A program made the position numbers and the translations under genes. From Stenotrophomonas sp. SAU14A_NAIMI4_8 (GTDB lineage Bacteria; Pseudomonadota; Gammaproteobacteria; Xanthomonadales; Xanthomonadaceae), in the NCBI RefSeq assembly GCF_003086695.1, contig NZ_CP025999.1:1228820-1292819 (forward strand): a stretch of 64,000 nucleotides of DNA, read 5' to 3'. A model generated the notes under the pieces. It was given only the letters and a program-made list of their open reading frames with translations, had not been told where the DNA came from and did no database searches. Numbering within the stretch: the stretch's first letter is position 1; each line of letters opens with the position of its first letter. This document shows, piece after piece, positions 58,905 through 64,000 of the stretch.

Positions 58905-59056
58905 GGGGGTGACTTATGGCGTGGGGAAGGGGTTCAGGATGCGCGCCGGGTAGGGAAAGGGCGTGAAGAAACAACGCCTTGCAGCATCCAAGGGGCGGAT
59001 TCTAACCCTTTCGGGTCCGGATTTGGTGCAACGCAGCATCCGGCCGCCCTGGCGCG

Positions 59057-59077
59057 GTAGCGCCGGGCCACGCCCCT
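59057..59077. repeat. Degenerate SMAG-type REP unit
   Basis: GTAGCGCCGGGCCACGCCCC overlaps the very end of the acetyltransferase gene; its right arm is imperfect. Confidence 0.65.
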
Positions 59078-59523
59078 CAGACCAGCTCCAGAATCTCGTC
59101 CCCGGCCTCGTCCACCTCGCCGGTGGCTCGCCAGCCCAGGTGACGGTAGAACCCGTAGGAGCGCGAGCGGGGATCGGCCGAACAGGCCAGGAACAGCCGG
59201 CCGTGCCCGGCAGCGCGGGCGAGTTCGATTACTTCCTGCAGCAATCGCTGGCCGATGCCGCGGCCTTCGTAGTCCGGCAGCAGGGCCAGCACCAGCACTT
59301 CGCCGCTGTCACGGTCGGCAAAGCCATAGCCGACCATAGTGCCGTTGTCCTCGGCGATGCGGCCGATGAAGTCGCCCTGTGCAATGCCCTCGGCCCAGCT
59401 CTCGGCGGTGATGCCCAGCTCGGCCAGTTGCGCCGCACCGAAGGCGTTCTCGCGGGTACGCCCGCGCAGATCGATGCAGGCGGCCGCATCATCGGGCCGG
59501 GCAGGGCGGTAGTGGATCGTCAT
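59077..59523 (-). CDS. GNAT-family N-acetyltransferase
   Basis: The protein has 148 aa. The acetyl-CoA loop is at YEGRGIGQRLLQEVIELARAAGHGRLFLACSAD (about residues 85-117), and the C-terminal SYGFYRHLGWRATGEVD is the usual strand-helix end. Substrate is unknown. REP units lie on both sides. Confidence 0.9.
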   Translation of the reverse strand: MTIHYRPARPDDAAACIDLRGRTRENAFGAAQLAELGITAESWAEGIAQGDFIGRIAEDNGTMVGYGFADRDSGEVLVLALLPDYEGRGIGQRLLQEVIELARAAGHGRLFLACSADPRSRSYGFYRHLGWRATGEVDEAGDEILELV

Positions 59524-59536
59524 GCATGTTCCTTTG

Positions 59537-59602
59537 GTAGCGCCGGGCCATGCCCAGCGGAGGCATCAGCCACGAACGGTAGCGCCAGGCCATGCCTGGC
59601 GG
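59537..59602. repeat. Two SMAG-type REP units
   Basis: 59537-59559 (GTAGCGCCGGGCCATGCCCA) and 59579-59602 (GTAGCGCCAGGCCATGCCTG) fill the gap between the acetyltransferase promoter and the membrane-protein gene. In the second, a base change in one arm is compensated in the other. Confidence 0.8.
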
Positions 59603-59608
59603 GCCCCT

Positions 59609-60193
59609 TCAATCGCTGCCAATGGTGAAGTATTCCGCCGCGAAATAGACCACCTGGTAAACCAACGCCACCGCAGCCAGCAGCACGTGCGAGCGCGCGC
59701 TGCGCAGGTTCCAGCCCAGCACGCAGACCACCAGCATCAGCGCCGAATGCAGTGGATAGGCCTCGCCCAGCAACTGCCAGCGGCTGCGCCCCTTGATCGC
59801 CGTGTCCACCAGATCCAGCAGCGTCAGCACCGCGATCACGCCGAAGATCCAGCGCCGGCGCTGCAACAGGTAGTGGCCGTAGCTGCCGTAGTCGCGCAGG
59901 TCGTCGGGAAACAGCAGCGCGCACAGCAGGAACCAGGTGGCGCTGTAGGCGATCACGAACAGGTAGGTTTCAAACGTCCAGCGGTGCACTTCGATCAGGC
60001 GGAATTCCCACCACCAGAACGTGACCAGCGACACCAGGGTCCACGCCACCCAGCACAGGTGCAGGGCCGAACAGCCGCGCCGCTGCGGGTGCTCGATGAT
60101 CTGCGCCAGCCCCTTCAGCAGGGTGGTGATCGACAGGCCCAGGATGATGCCCATCACCACGCGGATATGCAGGAACAGCGGATCGGTCCCCAT
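59609..60193 (-). CDS. Hypothetical membrane protein with five or six helices
   Basis: The protein has 194 aa. Segments such as VVMGIILGLSITTLLKGLAQII, LCWVAWTLVSLVTFWWWEFRL, YLFVIAYSATWFLLCALLFP, IFGVIAVLTLLDLVDTAIKG and VLLAAVALVYQVVYFAAEYF cross the membrane. I do not recognise a named family. The ATG at 60193 is preferred; a longer reading would translate repeat sequence. Confidence 0.75.
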   Translation of the reverse strand: MGTDPLFLHIRVVMGIILGLSITTLLKGLAQIIEHPQRRGCSALHLCWVAWTLVSLVTFWWWEFRLIEVHRWTFETYLFVIAYSATWFLLCALLFPDDLRDYGSYGHYLLQRRRWIFGVIAVLTLLDLVDTAIKGRSRWQLLGEAYPLHSALMLVVCVLGWNLRSARSHVLLAAVALVYQVVYFAAEYFTIGSD

Positions 60194-60258
60194 CGCCCAG
60201 CCTCTCAAGGTCGGTTGCGGCGATGCTGGCACAGATTCGTCCTGTTTTCCGTGGCCGC

Positions 60259-60350
60259 GTATCCACCCATGGGGTGGATCTACTGGGTACGCGCGCATCC
60301 GCACATCGGGTGGCTCAACCCGGTGGTAGATCCACCCCATGGGTGGATAC
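60259..60350. repeat. Perfect 25-bp inverted pair of SMAG-like units
   Basis: 60259-60283 (GTATCCACCCATGGGGTGGA then TCTAC) is the exact reverse complement of 60326-60350. The spacer is 42 nt. Each arm is itself a near-palindrome around CCCATGGGG. It lies between the starts of two genes' flanks (membrane protein upstream, ArgP-type gene 3' end). Confidence 0.88.
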
Positions 60351-60364
60351 GACCCCGGGCCGCC

Positions 60365-61270
60365 TCAGCGCTTCCGCCGTACCAGTGCGGTCGATGCCTC
60401 CAGCACGGCGCGGGTCAGCAGAGCCATGGTCTGCACATCGCCCTTCCAGTGCTGCCAGTACAGCGGCACGTCTTCCCAGGCGCGCTGGCGCACGTAGACC
60501 AGGCGGCCGGCATCCAGGTGCCGCTTCACCAGCGGCAGTGGGTTCATCGTCCAGCCCAGACCGCCCAGGTTGGCCTGCACGAACGCGCGGGTGGAGGGAA
60601 TCCACCAGGTCGGCGCGGTGCTGGGCAGCTCGTCGCCGGCCATGCGCCGGGCGAACCGGGCCTGCATGTCGTCCTTGCGGTTGAACACCAGCACCGGCGC
60701 CTGCGCCAGCGCCTGCGCGGTCACGCCCTTGGCGAAGTGCTGGTCGCGGAATTCCGGGGTGCAGGTGGCGGCGTAGCGGATGCTGCCCAGCGCATGGATC
60801 TGGCAGCCCTGCACCGGCTCGTCCAGGGTGGTCACCGCGCCCAGCACCGTGCCCTGGCGCAGCAGCTCCACGGTGTGGTCCTGGTCTTCCACGCGCAGGT
60901 CCAGGGTGGTGCCGGTGCCCTGGGCAAAGGCGTGCGCAGCCTGCGGAAACCAGGTTTCCAGGCTGTCATGGTTCACCGCCACCGGAATGCTGGCCTGCGG
61001 CAGGTCCTCGTCGGCCAGGCCCATGCGGTGCAGCGCGTCGTGCTCCAGCAGGGCGGTCTGCTCGGCCAGCTGCACCAGCAACTGGCCTTCGGCGGTAGCG
61101 GTGGCCGGGGTGCCGCGCTTCACCAGCAGGCGGCCGATGCGGTCTTCCAGCGCCTTGACCCGCTGCGAGATGGCCGATGGGGTGACATTGAGCGCCTGCG
61201 CGGCGCGGTCGAAGCTGCCTTCGCGGATCACCGCGGCCAAGGCTCGCAGCTGGGCGTGATCGATGCGCAT
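60365..61270 (-). CDS. argP: ArgP/LysG-type LysR-family regulator
   Basis: The protein has 301 aa. The N-terminal helix-turn-helix is at LRALAAVIREGSFDRAAQALNVTPSAISQRVKALEDRIGRLLV. The effector domain has the ArgP-like NHDSLETWFPQA and QARFARRMAG. ArgP/LysG proteins sense arginine or lysine and switch on LysE/ArgO exporter genes. The divergent neighbour at 61408 is such an exporter, which supports the call. Confidence 0.9.
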   Translation of the reverse strand: MRIDHAQLRALAAVIREGSFDRAAQALNVTPSAISQRVKALEDRIGRLLVKRGTPATATAEGQLLVQLAEQTALLEHDALHRMGLADEDLPQASIPVAVNHDSLETWFPQAAHAFAQGTGTTLDLRVEDQDHTVELLRQGTVLGAVTTLDEPVQGCQIHALGSIRYAATCTPEFRDQHFAKGVTAQALAQAPVLVFNRKDDMQARFARRMAGDELPSTAPTWWIPSTRAFVQANLGGLGWTMNPLPLVKRHLDAGRLVYVRQRAWEDVPLYWQHWKGDVQTMALLTRAVLEASTALVRRKR

Positions 61271-61407
61271 CCGATTAAGCTCCGCTAATGTTGGTTTAGT
61301 AAGTTTAGCTCGTCTTCTTAATGTTGCGGCGCGACAATAGCGTCCATTCCGGTGCTGTCCGCCTTCGCGAGGCACCGTCCCCCCAGCAAGACAAGGCAGT
61401 GAATCCC
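61271..61407. promoter_or_regulatory. Shared control region of the ArgP-type regulator and exporter
   Basis: This is a 137-nt divergent spacer with an AT-rich core around 61275-61322 (CTAATGTTGGTTTAGTAAGT) in a GC-rich genome, where a LysR-type regulator would bind. No exact operator could be defined by eye. Confidence 0.45.
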
Positions 61408-62043
61408 ATGTTCTCGGTCATCTCCGCCAGCACCGGCCTCGGTGCCTGGTTCTCTGGTGCAGCTACCGGCATCGGCCTGTTCGCCGTGGTCGGTGCCCAG
61501 AGCGCCTTCATCCTGCGCCAGGGCATCCTGCGCAAGCACATCGTGCCGGTGGTCGCCACCTGCGCGGCCATCGATGCGTTCTTCATCTTCGCCAGCGTGG
61601 CTGGCCTGCGCACGCTCACCACGGCGCTGCCGTGGCTGACCACCGCGGTGCTGTGGACCGGCGTGGCCTTCCTGGCCTGGTATGCCATGAAGTCCGCGCG
61701 CCGTGCCTTTGCCGGTGGCGGTGGCATGGGCGAGGCCGACAGTGACGACGGCAGCCGCCGTGCGGTGCTGATGGCGGCGGTCGGCTTTTCGCTGATCAAT
61801 CCCCACTTCTGGCTGGACATGATGGTGATCGGTTCGATTGCCGAAAACTTCGGCAATGCACGCATGGCCTTCGCCGCCGGCGTGGTCACCGCCAGCTGCC
61901 TGTGGCTGACCGCGCAGGGCCTGGGCGCGCGCCTGCTGGCGCCGTTGTTCACCAAGCCCAGCACCTGGCGCGTGCTGGACGGCACCATCGCGGTGATCCT
62001 CAGCATCCTGGCCCTGACCCTGGCGGTGCGCGGGGTCCACTGA
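61408..62043 (+). CDS. LysE/ArgO-family basic amino acid exporter
   Basis: The protein has 211 aa with six membrane helices. It has the LysE pattern GIGLFAVVGAQSAFILRQGILRKHI near the start and VGFSLINPHFWLDMMVIGSIA in the middle. It exports lysine and/or arginine when internal levels rise. Control by the divergent ArgP-type gene is the known arrangement of this pair. A strong terminator follows. Confidence 0.92.
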   Translation: MFSVISASTGLGAWFSGAATGIGLFAVVGAQSAFILRQGILRKHIVPVVATCAAIDAFFIFASVAGLRTLTTALPWLTTAVLWTGVAFLAWYAMKSARRAFAGGGGMGEADSDDGSRRAVLMAAVGFSLINPHFWLDMMVIGSIAENFGNARMAFAAGVVTASCLWLTAQGLGARLLAPLFTKPSTWRVLDGTIAVILSILALTLAVRGVH

Positions 62044-62101
62044 CCCACTGCGCACGCCCCCCGAACCCACGTCCTGACTCTCTCTCCAAGGTAGTGGCCA
62101 T

Positions 62102-62133
62102 GACGGCACCGGCAACGGTGCCGTCTTTTTTTT
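62102..62133 (+). terminator. Rho-independent terminator of the exporter gene
   Basis: GACGGCACCG, loop GCAA, CGGTGCCGTC forms a perfect 10-bp stem followed by eight T. Confidence 0.95.
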
Positions 62134-62215
62134 GTCGCCGCCAGCACTGGCGGGCGGCAATCGGCCGTGCCTAGAATCGGCGATGCGGACAGGGTGTCCG
62201 CTTCAAGGGGGAAGG

Positions 62216-64000
62216 ATGCGCAAGTGCCTGCTGGCTGCCCTGGTGGCGGCCGTGCTGTTGCCGGGGAAGGCAATGGCAGTCGATGTGGATGCGTTCGTGC
62301 GCCAGGAGGCGTTCGGCGATCTGAAGATTTCACCCAGTGGCCAGTACTACGCCACCACCGTGCCGGGCGAGGATTTCACCGCGCTGGCGATCCTGCGGTC
62401 ATCGGACAATTCCGTGGTCAGCAGCATGCGGCCACCGAGCAAGAACCACGCCACCGATTTCCACTGGGTCAACGACTCCCGCCTGCTGATCGGCGTGGCC
62501 GAAAAGTTCGGCAGCCTGGACGAGCCGTCGCCCACTGGCGAGCTGCTGTCGATGAACGCCGAAAGCGGCCGTACCGAACTGCTGGTGGGCTACCGGGTAA
62601 CCAGCAACGGGCCGGGCACGCGCATCCAGCCGAAGAAGGTGGAGGCCATCGCCGCCTTCCTGTCCGACGACCTGCCGGACGACGACCGCAACGTGGTGAT
62701 CGCGGTGTGGCCCTTCAGCGAAGATCCCTACACCCGCGCCGAGCGCCTGGATGTGCAGAGCGGCAAGCGCGCCACGGTGGCCCGTTCGCCGGTGCGCCGC
62801 GCCGATTTCACCACCGATGCGCAGGGCCAGGTGCGTTTTGCCCACGGCGCGGGCACGGACAACGTCAACAAGCTGTACTACCGCGCGGCCAACGGAACCG
62901 ACTGGGCGCTGGTGAACGATGAGAGTGTGTCCGCACGCATCGAAACCGCGATTGGCTTTTCCGAAGATGGGCAGCTGGCCTATCTGAAGAGCGAGCAGTC
63001 CAGCGGTCCCGATGCCATCGTCAGCTGGAACCCGCAGACACGTGAGCGCAAGACCGTGCTGCGCGACGAGGTGGTCGATCCGTACCGCATCATCGTCCGC
63101 CCCGGTACCCGCATTCCGGTGGGCGCGCTGTACCTGGGCGACACCCCGCGCACCCGTTTCTTCGACGAGACGTCGGCCGATGCGCGGCTGTACCGCAGCC
63201 TGGAGGCGGCGTTCCCCGGCCAGGCGGTCTTCATCACCTCCAGCACCCGCGACGGCAACAAGGTACTGGTACGCGTCTGGTCCGGTTCCAACCCCGGCGA
63301 CTTCTATGTCTACGATATTGCCGCGCGCAAGGCCGATTACCTGATCAGCCGCAGCGACTGGATCAACGTGGAAAAGACTGCGACGGTCAAGCCGTTCAAG
63401 CTGCAGGCCCGCGACGGCCTGCCGCTGCATGGCTACCTGACCGTGCCGCATGGCAGCGACGGCCGTAACCTGCCGATGGTGGTCATGCCCCATGGCGGGC
63501 CGCTTGGCATTTACGACGATGGCAGCTACGACCGCGAAGCGCAGATGCTGGCCGCGGCCGGCTATGCGGTGCTGCAGGTCAATTTCCGTGGCTCGGGCAA
63601 CTACGGCCGTGCCCACGGTCAGGCGGCCGCCGAGCAGTGGGGCAAGGCCATGCAGGACGACGTGACCGATGCCACCCGCTGGGCGATCAGCCAGGGTGTG
63701 GCCAACAAGGACCGCATCTGCATCTACGGCGCCAGCTACGGCGCCTATTCGGCCATGATGGGCGCCGTCCGCGAACCCGGTCTGTACCAGTGCGCGGCTG
63801 GCTACGTGGGGGTGTACGACCTGCCCATGATGTTCAACCGCGGCGACGTGCAGGACCGCAAGTCGGGCATGACCTACCTGCGCGAATGGCTGGGCGATCC
63901 GGCCAAGCTCGGCGCGGTATCGCCGGTCAACCTGGCCGCGCAGATCAAGGTGCCGGTGTTCCTGGCCGCCGGTGGCGAGGACAAGCGCGCACCGATCCAG
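62216..64000 (+). CDS. S9-family (prolyl oligopeptidase-like) peptidase, cut by window edge
   Basis: The frame is open for 595 codons to the window end. Signal peptide MRKCLLAALVAAVLLPGKAMA is followed by a beta-propeller-like region (about 25-400), then the alpha/beta-hydrolase domain with VVMPHGGP (oxyanion hole) and nucleophile S507 in IYGASYGAYSAM. The Asp and His of the triad lie near or beyond the edge. It would cleave peptides in the periplasm, like other exported S9 enzymes of Xanthomonads. GGGGGAAGG precedes the ATG. Confidence 0.93.
   Translation, partial: MRKCLLAALVAAVLLPGKAMAVDVDAFVRQEAFGDLKISPSGQYYATTVPGEDFTALAILRSSDNSVVSSMRPPSKNHATDFHWVNDSRLLIGVAEKFGSLDEPSPTGELLSMNAESGRTELLVGYRVTSNGPGTRIQPKKVEAIAAFLSDDLPDDDRNVVIAVWPFSEDPYTRAERLDVQSGKRATVARSPVRRADFTTDAQGQVRFAHGAGTDNVNKLYYRAANGTDWALVNDESVSARIETAIGFSEDGQLAYLKSEQSSGPDAIVSWNPQTRERKTVLRDEVVDPYRIIVRPGTRIPVGALYLGDTPRTRFFDETSADARLYRSLEAAFPGQAVFITSSTRDGNKVLVRVWSGSNPGDFYVYDIAARKADYLISRSDWINVEKTATVKPFKLQARDGLPLHGYLTVPHGSDGRNLPMVVMPHGGPLGIYDDGSYDREAQMLAAAGYAVLQVNFRGSGNYGRAHGQAAAEQWGKAMQDDVTDATRWAISQGVANKDRICIYGASYGAYSAMMGAVREPGLYQCAAGYVGVYDLPMMFNRGDVQDRKSGMTYLREWLGDPAKLGAVSPVNLAAQIKVPVFLAAGGEDKRAPIQ

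Noticed and set aside
1..64000. tRNA, rRNA or prophage genes
   Set aside because: No cloverleaf-type sequence, rRNA segment, integrase or phage structural gene was recognised on either strand by eye; a tRNA search program would be decisive.

Overview
The window looks like a chromosomal stretch of a high-GC gammaproteobacterium of the Xanthomonadaceae, most likely Stenotrophomonas. It is full of short palindromes that begin with GTAG (the SMAG type of REP element described in S. maltophilia). The gene content also fits: TonB receptors feeding sugar-utilisation loci, an mdc malonate decarboxylase operon and a single-protein malate:quinone oxidoreductase. I see no tRNA, rRNA, CRISPR array, transposase or prophage gene. 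All gene functions below are inferred from recognised families and motifs.

Left part (1-9.3 kb): a maltodextrin locus. A TonB receptor (cut by the window edge) and a GH97 alpha-glucosidase face a three-gene operon (six-hairpin glycosidase-like protein, SLC45-type MFS carrier, secreted GH13 amylase). One 14-bp operator sequence occurs upstream of the receptor and again, in reverse orientation, between the GH97 gene and the operon. A LacI-type repressor at 14.2-15.3 kb is a candidate reader. An SseB-like gene, an ABC transporter whose permease is fused to an M1-type peptidase, and ssb lie between or just beyond.

16.4-26.2 kb: a regulon with a perfect LacI-type operator (TGCAATCGATTGCA) at both ends. 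It encodes a Tat-exported GMC dehydrogenase with its small subunit, a DUF1080 hydrolase, a cytochrome c, three TIM-barrel isomerase-like proteins (two exported), a Gfo/Idh/MocA reductase, an MFS carrier and its own LacI regulator. I read this as periplasmic 3-keto-glycoside oxidation and cleavage, followed by uptake and reduction in the cytoplasm.

26.2-34.9 kb: mixed genes (AI-2E family protein, flavin-binding stress protein, ArsR/DUF2867 pair, DUF2975/HTH pair, TerC-CBS protein, metallophosphoesterase). The last two genes end inside copies of a palindromic repeat and take their C-terminal residues from it.

34.9-38.5 kb: a probable copper/metal-stress RiPP operon. It has DoxX, a Cys-rich precursor carrying EGKCG motifs fused to two EF-hands, a DUF692 (MNIO) maturase, its DUF2063 partner and a ferric-reductase-like membrane protein.

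38.8-45.6 kb: alpha/beta hydrolase, thioredoxin-like protein, OmpR/histidine-kinase pair, MHS-family carrier, nucleoside hydrolase and two small exported or membrane proteins.

45.8-54.3 kb: a complete malonate decarboxylase operon (mdcACDEGBH), a MatC-type carrier and a GntR regulator, with an inverted-repeat operator ahead of mdcA.

54.3-64 kb: a siderophore-type TonB receptor whose 3' end plus terminator hairpin is tandemly duplicated, mqo, an acetyltransferase, a membrane protein, a divergent ArgP/LysE-type pair, and an S9 peptidase cut by the right edge.
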